Under the pieces are notes generated by a model that was not told the origin of the DNA, made no database searches, and was given only the letters and a program-made list of their open reading frames with translations. A stretch of 64,000 nt of DNA, taken from Chitinophaga sancti. Lineage in GTDB: Bacteria; Bacteroidota; Bacteroidia; Chitinophagales; Chitinophagaceae. Shown piece after piece: positions 53,750-62,176 of this stretch (its first letter is position 1; every line of letters begins with the position of its first letter). The translations under genes and the position numbers were made by a program. The DNA lies in contig NZ_CP139972.1 of NCBI RefSeq assembly GCF_034424315.1, forward strand, positions 5,704,001 through 5,768,000, written 5' to 3'.

Positions 53750-54205
53750 TTAAACGTTTGGCAGTTCTGCAATTTCGAACCAATATTTACTTAATACACT
53801 GGTGAATTCTACGAGGCCGGAGTAGGTAACAGGCTTGATAATATAACTGTTTACACCAAGTTCGTAGCTGGTAGTAATATCCTTTTCTTCCATAGAGGTC
53901 GTCAGAATGATAACAGGGATGCTCTTTAATAAAGTGTCAGCCTTTATCTCCTTTAATGCCTCACGACCATCTTTTTTGGGCATATTGAGGTCCAGCAGTA
54001 TAATATGTGGAAGCGGGTGTAGCGTTACATCCGCATACTGCCCACCCCGCTTCAGGTAATGCAACAACTCTTCTCCGTTCTCAACGAAGTTAACCTGATG
54101 CTGCGTACTGTTTTCGTCAAAAGCGGCCTTAATCAATTCACGGTCGTCTGCATCATCATCTGCAATAAGGATGCTAATTTTTCCGGCAGGTTTAATACTG
54201 CTCAT
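53750..54205 (-). CDS. Single-domain response regulator, Rcp1 type
   Basis: A 151-residue receiver from ATG 54205 (MSSIKPAGKISILIADDDAD). It has phospho-Asp in ILLDLNMPKKDG, Thr in ILTTSMEEKDI and Lys in IIKPVTYSG. The long loop between beta-3 and alpha-3 (RGGQYADVTLHPLPH) is typical of the Rcp1/CheY-like proteins that partner phytochrome-type kinases. It overlaps the CHASE3 kinase by 14 bp and lies directly upstream of the REC-PAS kinase, forming a three-gene phosphorelay operon. Confidence 0.93.
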   Translation of the reverse strand: MSSIKPAGKISILIADDDADDRELIKAAFDENSTQHQVNFVENGEELLHYLKRGGQYADVTLHPLPHIILLDLNMPKKDGREALKEIKADTLLKSIPVIILTTSMEEKDITTSYELGVNSYIIKPVTYSGLVEFTSVLSKYWFEIAELPNV

Positions 54206-55631
54206 CCTGATGGGTTTGTGTAATAGGTAATATGACAATAAAACTGGCACCTTTACCGACTTCTCCATGGGCTTTGATAAAGCCATGATGGCTATCTGTA
54301 ATTTTTTTACAGATAGCGAGACCTATACCGGTTCCTGAGTATTCACTCATTCCATGAAGCCGCTGAAAAAGCAAAAAGATGCGCTCGGCATAAGCGGGTT
54401 CAAATCCTATACCATTATCTTCAAAAGAGAGGCGGCAGAAGGTATCTTCCAGTTGATTTTCTCTGAGTGGGATTTCCAGGGCAGTGCCTTTTAAGATCTG
54501 ACAATTTACATTGATCTCCAGGTTCCGTTCGGGGCTGGCAAATTTAATTGCATTGGTGAGTATGTTCTGAAAAAGTTGTTGCAGGGCAGTGGGGTGGCCT
54601 TCTATCACCGGCAGCCTGGCTGTACGGATCGTGCCTTTCTTTTCCTGCAAACGTTCTTCCAGGTCGCTGCTCACTTGCTGGAGCAGGATATTCAAATCTA
54701 CTTTTACAATATTATCAGGGGTAATGCGGCCTGCTCTTGAAAAGATCAGAAGGTCATTGATCAACACCCGCATACGGGTTACTGCTCCCCCCATGCGATC
54801 CAGCAGTTCATTGGCTTCTGCTGGTAGCAGTGTGCCGTATTTCATTTGCAGGCGATCGCTGAAAGTGGAGATCTTGCGTAGGGGTTCCTGCAGGTCATGG
54901 CTGGCAACATAAGCAAATTGTTCCAGCTCTTCGTTTGATTTATTCAGCAGGCTAATGTTTTGCTGCAGATCCCGCTGGTAAGATTTTAATCGTGATTCGA
55001 TATGTAATTGCAGGCGATATTCCCGGGTGAGCGTCACATAGGAATAGATGCCAATGAAGATGGCGATGAGAGAGGTAATAAAGATCACCGGTGCCCAGAT
55101 CATAGAGTAGAAGCGCTGCATCTCCGATTGGTTTTGCAGGTGACCTTCTTCTATTTTCATCATATCCTGTACTTTCCGGTCTATCTTATCCATGGATTTT
55201 TCACCTTCCTGTACGGAGGATGTATCTTTTTTGAAAGATCGCCATTTGGTTTCGCCGGCAGCCAGTTGTTTGTATTTATTATCCAGCAGTTGTTTTAGTG
55301 TGTCGAGATGGAGCTGTTGCTGGGGACTCCTTTTTGTCACTTCCCGCAGGTGCAGGTATTCTTCTTCTATCCTGATGCTTCTTTCCAGCATGCTGGGTCG
55401 CAGGAAGGCTGTATCCCTGGTGATACTAAAACCACGGATGGCTGCTTCTGCATCTTTTACCTGCTTGGTGATTACTTCCAGCCTTTTGGATACTTCAATG
55501 GTGTGGTTCATCCATTTAGCATTATCAAGCAGGTTCTTGGTGACAATATATGAGCATACGGATGCAATGATCATTACAGTAGCAGCAATAAAAAATCCTG
55601 CTCGTAGCTTTTTCTGAACCGGGATATGCAT
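54192..55631 (-). CDS. CHASE3-domain sensor histidine kinase
   Basis: A 479-residue membrane kinase. Membrane spans lie near 12-34 and 180-200 and enclose a periplasmic CHASE3-like helical sensor (NAKWMNHTIEVSKRLEVITK, AAIRGFSITRDTAFLRP). A short coiled coil, the phospho-His box YVASHDLQEPLRKIS and an ATPase domain (NILTNAIKFASP, FEDNGIGFEP, GTGIGLAICKKI) follow. The HDLQEPLRKI form is the phytochrome-like class, which fits its partner, the downstream Rcp1-type receiver. It is the first gene of the three-gene minus-strand relay. Confidence 0.93.
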   Translation of the reverse strand: MHIPVQKKLRAGFFIAATVMIIASVCSYIVTKNLLDNAKWMNHTIEVSKRLEVITKQVKDAEAAIRGFSITRDTAFLRPSMLERSIRIEEEYLHLREVTKRSPQQQLHLDTLKQLLDNKYKQLAAGETKWRSFKKDTSSVQEGEKSMDKIDRKVQDMMKIEEGHLQNQSEMQRFYSMIWAPVIFITSLIAIFIGIYSYVTLTREYRLQLHIESRLKSYQRDLQQNISLLNKSNEELEQFAYVASHDLQEPLRKISTFSDRLQMKYGTLLPAEANELLDRMGGAVTRMRVLINDLLIFSRAGRITPDNIVKVDLNILLQQVSSDLEERLQEKKGTIRTARLPVIEGHPTALQQLFQNILTNAIKFASPERNLEINVNCQILKGTALEIPLRENQLEDTFCRLSFEDNGIGFEPAYAERIFLLFQRLHGMSEYSGTGIGLAICKKITDSHHGFIKAHGEVGKGASFIVILPITQTHQDEQY

Positions 55632-55891
55632 AGTGGTTTATTCGACAGCATTCGAATGTACTAAAAGTTTCCGGGTTCCGCAGCGGAAACAAATTCTACA
55701 ATATGAAAGTACTTGTCTACAGCATGTGCAGCCGTGGCTGCTGCGCAAAAAAATATAGCTGTTTACGTTGTCTTTATGTTGCTGAAATACTTTGTGGTTA
55801 ATGGTTGTATGAGATTTGTATTTGTGTATTATTCTTAAATAAATAGTTCCGGGAATGAACTTTGTTTTTAATTCTGTAAAAACTAATCACC

Positions 55892-56101
55892 ATGTTACAC
55901 TATACAATATTCGCGGGTGATCCGCCGCCTGGAGGCGTACCTGAAAAGCAACCCATACAACCACCTCCAACGAATCCAAACCCGGCTCCCGGTCCGGAGA
56001 TAACTCCTCCGCCATCACCGCAGGGGCCAGAAAGAAACCCGGTCCCGAACGAGGTGCCTGATCACGATACACATCGTACTCCACCTAATCCAAAAGCTTA
56101 A
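55892..56101 (+). CDS. Short Pro-rich peptide
   Basis: A 69-residue peptide, about one third Pro (PPPGGVPEKQPIQPPPTNPN), with no signal peptide, membrane span or known domain. It starts shortly after an AT-rich, unoccupied 260-bp stretch and ends 20 bp before the ferritin-like gene, consistent with a shared transcript. Its composition could in part be a low-complexity artefact, so I hold the call with moderate confidence. Confidence 0.5.
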   Translation: MLHYTIFAGDPPPGGVPEKQPIQPPPTNPNPAPGPEITPPPSPQGPERNPVPNEVPDHDTHRTPPNPKA

Positions 56102-56121
56102 CACATAAAACTCCAAAAATT

Positions 56122-56688
56122 ATGGCAACTATTACCAAAACCCAATCAAAAAGTGGCACAGCTGCAAAAAAATCTACTTCGAAAAATGCTATGCCCGAAT
56201 CTAAATTTCAGAAACTTTTTAATGAAGAGTTGAAAGATATTTACTGGGCTGAAAAAAATCTGGTGAAAGCCCTCGGTAAGATGGCTAAAGCAGCCACTTC
56301 CGAAGAATTGGTCAATGCAATTACCGAGCACCAGGAGCAAACAAAGGGTCATGTTGAAAGATTAGAACAAGTATTCGAAATGCTGGGGCAGGCACCAAGA
56401 GCAAAAAAATGTGAAGCCATGGAAGGCCTGATTGCAGAAGGACAGGAAGTGGTAGAAGATACAGAAGAAGATACCGCGGTAAGAGATGCGGGCATCATCA
56501 TCTGCTCACAAAAAATAGAACACTATGAAATCGCTGCATATGGTAGCCTGCGTACACTCGCACATGTCATGGGCAATGATGATGTAGCTGCTGTTTTAGA
56601 GCAGACACTGAATGAAGAAAAGGAAGCAGATAGCCTGCTCACACAAATAGCAGAATCTTCTATCAATGAAGAAGCTTCCGCAGAATAA
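56122..56688 (+). CDS. Ferritin-like stress protein, YciE/DUF892 family
   Basis: A 188-residue protein. After a Ser/Thr/Lys-rich N-terminal extension of about 28 residues comes a four-helix ferritin-like domain: KLFNEELKDIYWAEKNLVKA, ITEHQEQTKGHVERLEQVFE, IICSQKIEHYEIAAYGSLRT and NEEKEADSLLTQIA. Glu and His residues at the expected di-iron positions are present. YciE proteins are general-stress proteins of uncertain chemistry. It heads a cluster with topoisomerase IB and Ku. Confidence 0.92.
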   Translation: MATITKTQSKSGTAAKKSTSKNAMPESKFQKLFNEELKDIYWAEKNLVKALGKMAKAATSEELVNAITEHQEQTKGHVERLEQVFEMLGQAPRAKKCEAMEGLIAEGQEVVEDTEEDTAVRDAGIIICSQKIEHYEIAAYGSLRTLAHVMGNDDVAAVLEQTLNEEKEADSLLTQIAESSINEEASAE

Positions 56689-56717
56689 TTTTCCTGCTAA
56701 TTATTGAAAACCCTCAG

Positions 56718-56752
56718 AGGCTCCTGCATAATGTATGTATGGAGCCTTTTTA
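56718..56752 (+). terminator. Terminator of the ferritin-like gene
   Basis: AGGCTCC/GGAGCCT stem with a 16-nt loop and TTTTT. It ends shortly before ATG 56772, which argues against starting topoisomerase IB at the ATG at 56739 inside it. Confidence 0.7.
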
Positions 56753-56771
56753 CTTCAAATATGTTACAGCT

Positions 56772-57820
56772 ATGGATCTAGTCGCAGCAGCAACGGCCAC
56801 CGCAAAGGCCGTGAAATTGAGATATGTAAGATCAGGTACAACTGGTTATTCCCGTGTGAAAAAAAAAGTGGATTTTACTATCAGGACCAGCATGGAGAAA
56901 AGATCACCGATGAAGATACTTTGCAACGCATCCGCGGTTTAGTAATTCCACCCGCCTGGCAGGAAGTATGGATCTCTCCTTATTCCAATGGTCATCTCCA
57001 GGCAACAGGCATCGATGCCATGGGCAGAAGGCAATACCGCTATCATTCTACATGGGCAAAAGTCCGCAATGAAACCAAGTACGATCGCCTGCTACATTTT
57101 GGGGAGAAACTACCGCAATTGCGCCGCCATATTGACAATGCGCTGAAAAAGAAAATGCTCGACAAGGAAAAAGTAATTGCAATCGCACTCAGCGTAATGC
57201 AGGAAACCTTAATTCGGGTAGGCAATGTGGCGTATGAAAAACTGTATGGCTCCTATGGGCTCACTACGCTACGCGATCAGCATGTGAAGATCAGTGGCGG
57301 TACTGCCTTTTTCAAGTTCAAGGGAAAGAAAGGTGTCATGCACCAGATCACACTGAAACACCGCCAGCTCGCCAGGTTATTACAGAAAGTACGGGATATT
57401 CCCGGTCAGGAATTGTTTCAATATTATGAAGGGGGTGAACACAAATCACTTGATTCAGGAGATATCAATGAATACCTGAAAATATGGACCGGTGAAGATT
57501 TTACCTGCAAGGATTTTCGCACCTGGTCGGGAACTTTGCATGCATTGAATCTGCTGGCAGATCTAACGCCATTCACATCGCAACATGAGTGTAAGCAAAA
57601 CCTGGTTGGGATCATAGATAGCGTGGCCGGAAAACTGGGAAATACGAGGGCTGTGTGTAAGAAGTATTATATCCATCCCCGTCTTGTGGAAGCATATGAA
57701 CAGTGTAAGCTGGATCCGTATCTGGAAGCATTGAAGGCAGGCAGGGAAAAAGAGGCGAAGGGAGGGTTACACAATGATGAGCGGGTATTGTTGAAATTTA
57801 TGGAAGACGGACGATCGTAA
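56772..57820 (+). pseudogene. DNA topoisomerase IB, with a frameshift at a 9-A run
   Basis: Two reading frames together give a complete 349-residue type IB topoisomerase. Frame one (56772-56867) supplies TAKAVKLRYVRSGTTGYSRV and KKK. At the run of nine A (56859-56867), shifting by -1, or one extra A in the message, continues as SGFYYQDQHGEKITD. Past the junction come VIPPAWQEVWISPYSNGHLQ, YHSTWAKVRNETKYDRLLHF, LIRVGNVAYEKLYGSYGLTT and TRAVCKKYYIHP with the catalytic Tyr. The enzyme relaxes supercoils through a 3'-phosphotyrosine. Whether the shift is an error, an inactive allele or rescued by slippage is open. Confidence 0.85.
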
Positions 57821-57842
57821 TTAACAATCGTCCGTCTTTTAA
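57804..57842 (+). terminator. Terminator overlapping the topoisomerase IB stop
   Basis: A 12-bp stem (AAGACGGACGAT/ATCGTCCGTCTT), 11-nt loop and TTTT. It includes the stop codon. Confidence 0.88.
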
Positions 57843-57862
57843 TAAGTTGAAGTAGTTATCAA

Positions 57863-58210
57863 TTAGGCAAAGATCAACTGATCTTCTCGGTCTTCTACCG
57901 GTATTTTCTGGATAAATTCATCAAATCCTGACTCTTCGTGCGTACTATAAGCACCATAGGCATCCAGTACGTAGCCAATTTCGCCTTCCTTGTCTTCTAT
58001 GAGATATAATATTGACATATCGCCTGGATCTGATTCTCCTTCAAACCGGTAAGTTTTAATAATCTTCAACTCATCAGGGTTGTAGATTTTTTGTTTTTCT
58101 TTATTCTGCAACCGGCCGTGATCACTCATTATTAACTCATGATCCAGACCCTTATTATGCAGTTTTTCTAACACCCTGGTAAGTGTTGTCATTTCACCTG
58201 GCTTTTCCAT
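57863..58210 (-). CDS. Small acidic uncharacterised protein
   Basis: A 115-residue protein from ATG 58210 (MEKPGEMTTLTRVLEKL); an in-frame start at 58216 would add two residues. It has an N-terminal helix (VLEKLHNKGLDHELIMSDHG), a LKIIKTYRFEGESDPGDMSI strand region and a YVLDAYGAYSTHEESG segment. Short Bacteroidota proteins with this pattern exist, as I recall, but I know no function. It faces topoisomerase IB and diverges from ku, so it may belong to the same stress cluster. Confidence 0.7.
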   Translation of the reverse strand: MEKPGEMTTLTRVLEKLHNKGLDHELIMSDHGRLQNKEKQKIYNPDELKIIKTYRFEGESDPGDMSILYLIEDKEGEIGYVLDAYGAYSTHEESGFDEFIQKIPVEDREDQLIFA

Positions 58211-58298
58211 AAACAAAGGTTTTTACAGATGAAAAATCCAAAAGGCGTGCCATGGCATATCCTTTGAATGCCAATAAAATGATAAATGAATAACTTAT

Positions 58299-58588
58299 GA
58301 GAGCAATATGGTCAGGAACCATCGGCTTCGGGCTGGTCAATATTCCGGTGAAATTGTATAGCGCTGTTCAGGATAGCAGACTCGACCTCGACATGCTTGA
58401 CAAGCGTGATCATGCACACATAAAATTCCACCGTGTAAATGAAGAGAGCAATATGGTCAGGAACCATCGGCTTCGGGCTGGTCAATATTCCGGTGAAATT
58501 GTATAGCGCTGTTCAGGATAGCAGACTCGACCTCGACATGCTTGACAAGCGTGATCATGCACACATAAAATTCCACCGTGTAAATGAA
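58299..58588 (+). repeat. Exact 145-bp tandem duplication of the ku 5' end
   Basis: Copy 1 covers 58299-58443 and copy 2 covers 58444-58588, with no mismatch seen by eye. 145 is not a multiple of 3, so reading from the original start (58297) runs out of frame and stops at 58506. The junction creates a new ATG at 58439 that restores full-length Ku. Confidence 0.93.
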
Positions 58589-59221
58589 GGAACCGGCAAA
58601 GAAGTGCCATGGGATAGAATTGTAAAAGGATTCCTGTACAATGATGAATACATCATACTGGATGATGAAGATTTCCAGGCAGCAAGTCCTGAGAAAACAA
58701 AGATCATCTCCATTGAATCTTTTGTAGAGGAAACTGAAATTGATGATATTTATTTTGAAACCCCTTACTTTATCGAGCCTGAAAAATCAGGTGCAAAGGC
58801 ATATGCATTATTGCTGAAAACGCTTCAGCATACCGGCAAGGCAGGCATTGGCCGGTTTGTGTTGCGTACCAGTGAACACCTTGTAGTTATTCGTCCACGC
58901 GATAATTATTTGCTGCTGCATCAGCTCCGTTTTCAGGAAGAAATACGCTCTGCTGATGAACTGGCTTTGCCTGCTGGTACTACATCAAAGATCCAGAAGA
59001 AAGAACTGGATATGGCCGTAAAACTGGTAGAGAGCTATACCACGGAATTCGATATCAGTCAGTTCAAAGATGAATATCATGCAGAACTGCTGAAGATTAT
59101 CAAACAAAAAGCGAGTGGTAAAAAGCGTACTGTGAAGAAAATGAAAGTCGTGCATACAAAAAGCACTGACTTGTTTAGCCAGTTGAAAGCCAGTCTGGGT
59201 AATGGTAAGCGGGCATCCTGA
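58439..59221 (+). CDS. ku: Ku, non-homologous end-joining DNA end-binding protein
   Basis: A 260-residue bacterial Ku starting at ATG 58439. It shows [20 protein letters not shown] at the N-terminus, [20 protein letters not shown], the ring core ([40 protein letters not shown]), and a basic C-terminal tail ([15 protein letters not shown]). Ku homodimers ring DNA ends and recruit LigD. No ligD lies in the window. The start is MKRAIWSG rather than MRAIWSG because it comes from a duplication junction; a 145-bp copy of the 5' end lies directly upstream. The stop is 4 bp from that of chrA. Confidence 0.95.
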   Translation: MKRAIWSGTIGFGLVNIPVKLYSAVQDSRLDLDMLDKRDHAHIKFHRVNEGTGKEVPWDRIVKGFLYNDEYIILDDEDFQAASPEKTKIISIESFVEETEIDDIYFETPYFIEPEKSGAKAYALLLKTLQHTGKAGIGRFVLRTSEHLVVIRPRDNYLLLHQLRFQEEIRSADELALPAGTTSKIQKKELDMAVKLVESYTTEFDISQFKDEYHAELLKIIKQKASGKKRTVKKMKVVHTKSTDLFSQLKASLGNGKRAS

Positions 59222-59225
59222 TACA

Positions 59226-60419
59226 TTACATCAGCCAGCCCAGTAGCAGACAGGCGAGTACGATAAAAGGAGAGGGGAGACGTGAAAATGCCAGGATAGC
59301 CAATGTACTGAGGGTGATCAGAATATTATACCATGTGGGTGTGATGGCCATGAATAACATGATGGTCGCTGCCCACATGATACCTACTACTGTTGCATTG
59401 ATACCTTCCAGTGCACGGTATATGACGACGTATTTTTTCAGGTTTGTCCAGATAGGGAAGAAGAATAATACCAGTAGAAGGCTGGGTAAAAATATAGCTA
59501 CGGGTGCCAGTACACAACCCAGTAGCTGATAACCCGGACCCAGGTTGTGCATAACCATACCACCTACATAAGCAGTAATGGAGAATGTTGGCCCGGGTAA
59601 GGCACGCATAATACCAGCTCCTGTCAGCAACTCTTCAGCACTCATAAACGCCGATTTGGAGCGGGTTACATACTGTTCCAGCATCATTGCGATCAGGATA
59701 TCTCCACCACCAAATACAAGGCTGCCGAAGCGATAGAAGTTTTCAAACAGGTTGAATGGACGACGGGTCATCCAGTTGTGCGTACGCGCTACTTCGGAGA
59801 ACACACCGGCGAGTATAAAGAGGGTGGCAAACAACCAGATGTTTGTCCACTGTATCTTTTTAGGCTGATCCGGAATATCGGGAATACGTTTATTACTGAA
59901 ATTAGATACGATGCCTCCCAGGATGATCAATGCGGGAAAAGTCCATGGCGACTTCAGATAGATAGCGGTCAGTAAAGCTACCATCATGATGATGAAGGTC
60001 GCAAGGTTACGGATACTGATACTGAAAGCACGGAGGCTGCCGAAAATAAGGAAGCCTACCGCCATGGGCTGTACGTACTTGAAAATATCTGTATGCAGGG
60101 CTTTCTGATCAAAGTATTGTAGGAGGAAACTGAGAGATCCCATCAGCAAACAGGCTGGTGCTATCCATATGAGGAGCGTAACTACCGCTAATGGTACTCC
60201 GCCGCGTTTGTAGCCTATCAGGGTGAGCGTTTGTGAAGAGGAGGCGCCGGGAAGGAGCTGACAGAAGGCATTGTACTCCATCAGTTCCGCCTCTGTTAAA
60301 TCTCTGCGTTGCTGGACGAATGTTTTCAACATCATAGCCAGGTGACCTTGCGGGCCACCATAGGCTGTTAGACTGTGCAAAAAAACAGCCCGCAGGAATG
60401 GAATATGACGAAGAAACAC
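59226..60419 (-). CDS. chrA: Chromate transporter, ChrA/CHR family
   Basis: A 397-residue protein with two homologous halves of five to six membrane spans. The first half has [16 protein letters not shown] and [20 protein letters not shown]. The second has [40 protein letters not shown] and a [11 protein letters not shown] loop. These match the CHR family, which exports chromate by proton antiport. The start codon appears to be GTG at 60419, with no ATG nearby. A 16-bp palindrome resembling a Fur-type site lies 93 bp upstream. It converges with ku. Confidence 0.92.
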   Translation of the reverse strand: MFLRHIPFLRAVFLHSLTAYGGPQGHLAMMLKTFVQQRRDLTEAELMEYNAFCQLLPGASSSQTLTLIGYKRGGVPLAVVTLLIWIAPACLLMGSLSFLLQYFDQKALHTDIFKYVQPMAVGFLIFGSLRAFSISIRNLATFIIMMVALLTAIYLKSPWTFPALIILGGIVSNFSNKRIPDIPDQPKKIQWTNIWLFATLFILAGVFSEVARTHNWMTRRPFNLFENFYRFGSLVFGGGDILIAMMLEQYVTRSKSAFMSAEELLTGAGIMRALPGPTFSITAYVGGMVMHNLGPGYQLLGCVLAPVAIFLPSLLLVLFFFPIWTNLKKYVVIYRALEGINATVVGIMWAATIMLFMAITPTWYNILITLSTLAILAFSRLPSPFIVLACLLLGWLM

Positions 60420-60511
60420 TTTATGCGGGAAATTAAGGCTGCCCGAATTTCAATAAAATATTGAAAATATCAAACATTTAAGCGACAAAAGCTTGATTTT
60501 GTTGGGCTAAC

Positions 60512-60527
60512 TATGATAATTATCATA
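60512..60527. promoter_or_regulatory. Fur-box-like palindrome upstream of chrA
   Basis: TATGATAATTATCATA is a perfect 16-bp palindrome close to the Fur core (GATAATNATTATC-like). It lies between chrA and the terminator of the oxygenase gene. Confidence 0.45.
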
Positions 60528-60555
60528 AAAAAGCCGGCCATTGCGGGGCCGGCTT
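60525..60555 (-). terminator. Terminator of the 2OG oxygenase gene
   Basis: AAGCCGGCC/GGCCGGCTT stem (60531-60539 with 60547-60555), followed on the minus strand by TTTTTT. Confidence 0.92.
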
Positions 60556-60570
60556 CCTAAAAAAGGAGAT

Positions 60571-61527
60571 TTATTTCTTCAATCCTATCTCTCTCAGTCG
60601 TTCATCCAGGTATTCACCTGCCGTAATAGGGTCATACTCTTTCGGATGTTCGGCATCGATAGTGCTTTCAAGGCAATTCAGCGGCATCTCTGATTTAGGA
60701 TGCAGGAAGAACGGTATAGAAAAGCGGCTGGTACCCCATAATTCACGGGGTGGATTTACCACGCGGTGAGTGGTAGACCTCAGTTTATTGTTCGTGAGTC
60801 TTTGCAGCATATCTCCAACATTGACTACGATCTGCTCTGGCAGAGAGGTAACCGGTACCCAGTTATTTTGTTTATCCAGGATCTGCAAACCGTCGGCAGA
60901 AGCACCTACCAGCAGGGTAATCAGATTAATATCCTCATGCTGTTCTGCACGGATAGCAGATTTAGGTTCTTCTTTGATAGGAGGATAATGGATGGCTCTC
61001 AGGATAGAATTACCATTGTGGACAAATTGATCAAAGTAGTGTTCCTCCAGTCCGAGATACAGTGCAATTGCCTGTAACAGGGAGATACCTGATGTTTCAA
61101 AAGCTTTGTAGGCTGCTGTGCAGGTAGGAGTAAATGCGGGTAATTCTTTTACTGCTACATTATCCGGATATTCTTTGGCAATTGGATCACCGTCTGTAAC
61201 AGTTTGTCCAAACTGGAAAAATTCTTTCAGATCGGGTGCTTCAAATCCTTTTGCGTGTTCTTTACCAAATGAGGTATAACCCCGCTGGCCTGCCAGTTCC
61301 GGAATTTCGTAACTGCTCTTTACATCAGCTGGCAGTGCGAAGAATTGCTGTACATATTTATACAGGTCTTCAATCAGTTTGTCAGGAATACCGTGATTTT
61401 TTACTGCTACAAATCCTACTTCTTCGTAAGCTTTACCCAGCTGCTGCACAAAGGCTGCCTTGCTGGCTGCGTCGCCTTTGGTAAAGGCGGCGAGGTCTAC
61501 AACAGGGATGGAATGAGTGGTTACCAT
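60571..61527 (-). CDS. 2-oxoglutarate-Fe(II) oxygenase, isopenicillin N synthase family
   Basis: A 318-residue enzyme with the N-terminal DIOX_N region (IPVVDLAAFTKGDAASKAAF, VGFVAVKNHGIPDKL) and the catalytic jelly-roll. The iron site is His and Asp in EQHEDINLITLL and the distal His in STTHRVVNPP. The 2OG-binding Arg is in SRFSIPFFLHP (RxS). These features fit the plant-like gibberellin/IPNS oxygenase class; the substrate is unknown. It follows exbD by 40 bp on the same strand and may be co-transcribed. Confidence 0.92.
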   Translation of the reverse strand: MVTTHSIPVVDLAAFTKGDAASKAAFVQQLGKAYEEVGFVAVKNHGIPDKLIEDLYKYVQQFFALPADVKSSYEIPELAGQRGYTSFGKEHAKGFEAPDLKEFFQFGQTVTDGDPIAKEYPDNVAVKELPAFTPTCTAAYKAFETSGISLLQAIALYLGLEEHYFDQFVHNGNSILRAIHYPPIKEEPKSAIRAEQHEDINLITLLVGASADGLQILDKQNNWVPVTSLPEQIVVNVGDMLQRLTNNKLRSTTHRVVNPPRELWGTSRFSIPFFLHPKSEMPLNCLESTIDAEHPKEYDPITAGEYLDERLREIGLKK

Positions 61528-61567
61528 AGTGTTAATGCGATTTACCTTACTAAGGTATCGAAAATGC

Positions 61568-62074
61568 CTATTTCAGTAATGCTTTTTCTTCGTCTGTAAT
61601 GTCTACCATGGCATAGCGGTCTACGCGGTTGATCAGCATTTCGTCCATGATGTCTACTACATTTTTGTAGTTAGCGTTGTTGTTGGCTTTGATCAGCACC
61701 ATTAGTTTATTATCGCCTGTTTTCCTGAGAATATCTGCTCTTTTTTTGATGATCGCATCCCTGATCTCCGCGTAGCTGGCGGTTTTCACGTCTTCGGGAT
61801 GATACATGCCTTCGTAGTATTTCACGGTATTATTAGCACCGAGCAGTACTGTCATTGCATTGCTTTCCGCCAGTGGTTGGGGATCTCCGTCTTCACGGGG
61901 CATAATGAGGTCCATGGTTTTGGGTTGGAGCAGGGTGGTGGTCAGCATGAAAAAGGTGATTAACAGAAATCCCAGGTCAACCATAGGGGTCATATCTACC
62001 CGGGTACTCAGTTTCTTTGCGCGCTGGCCACCTCTTTGTTTGCCAGGATTGGATTGGGTGTTCATTTCAGCCAT
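61568..62074 (-). CDS. exbD: ExbD/TolR-type biopolymer transport protein
   Basis: A 168-residue protein with a basic cytoplasmic N-terminus, one membrane span (about 29-48) beginning with the motif RVDMTPMVDLGFLLITFFML that holds the proton-path Asp, and a periplasmic domain to the end. ExbD works with ExbB to feed proton-motive force to TonB. No exbB or tonB is adjacent, so the partner set must be elsewhere. It lies between asnS and the oxygenase gene. Confidence 0.92.
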   Translation of the reverse strand: MAEMNTQSNPGKQRGGQRAKKLSTRVDMTPMVDLGFLLITFFMLTTTLLQPKTMDLIMPREDGDPQPLAESNAMTVLLGANNTVKYYEGMYHPEDVKTASYAEIRDAIIKKRADILRKTGDNKLMVLIKANNNANYKNVVDIMDEMLINRVDRYAMVDITDEEKALLK

Positions 62075-62117
62075 AACTAAAGATTTATAATATAGACACG
62101 GCCGTAAAGAAATTCCA

Positions 62118-62153
62118 TAAAAAAATAGCTCCGGATTTTCACCCGGAGCTATT
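62118..62153 (-). terminator. Terminator of asnS
   Basis: AATAGCTCCGG/CCGGAGCTATT stem with an 8-nt loop, followed on the minus strand by seven T. Confidence 0.93.
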
Positions 62154-62176
62154 CTAAATATTGTGCATATTATAAA

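Noticed and set aside
55887..56084. 65-codon minus-strand frame opposite the Pro-rich peptide
   Set aside because: The plus-strand frame has a better start context and lies in line with the ferritin-like gene.
56735..56857. N-terminal extension of topoisomerase IB in the downstream frame
   Set aside because: These residues (ICYSYGSSRSSNGHRK) do not resemble the family and overlap the terminator of the previous gene. The other frame supplies the true N-terminus up to the A9 run.
58297..58506. 69-residue Ku-like protein as a separate gene
   Set aside because: It is the first copy of the tandem duplication read out of frame after residue 49. I list it as part of the repeat, not as a gene.
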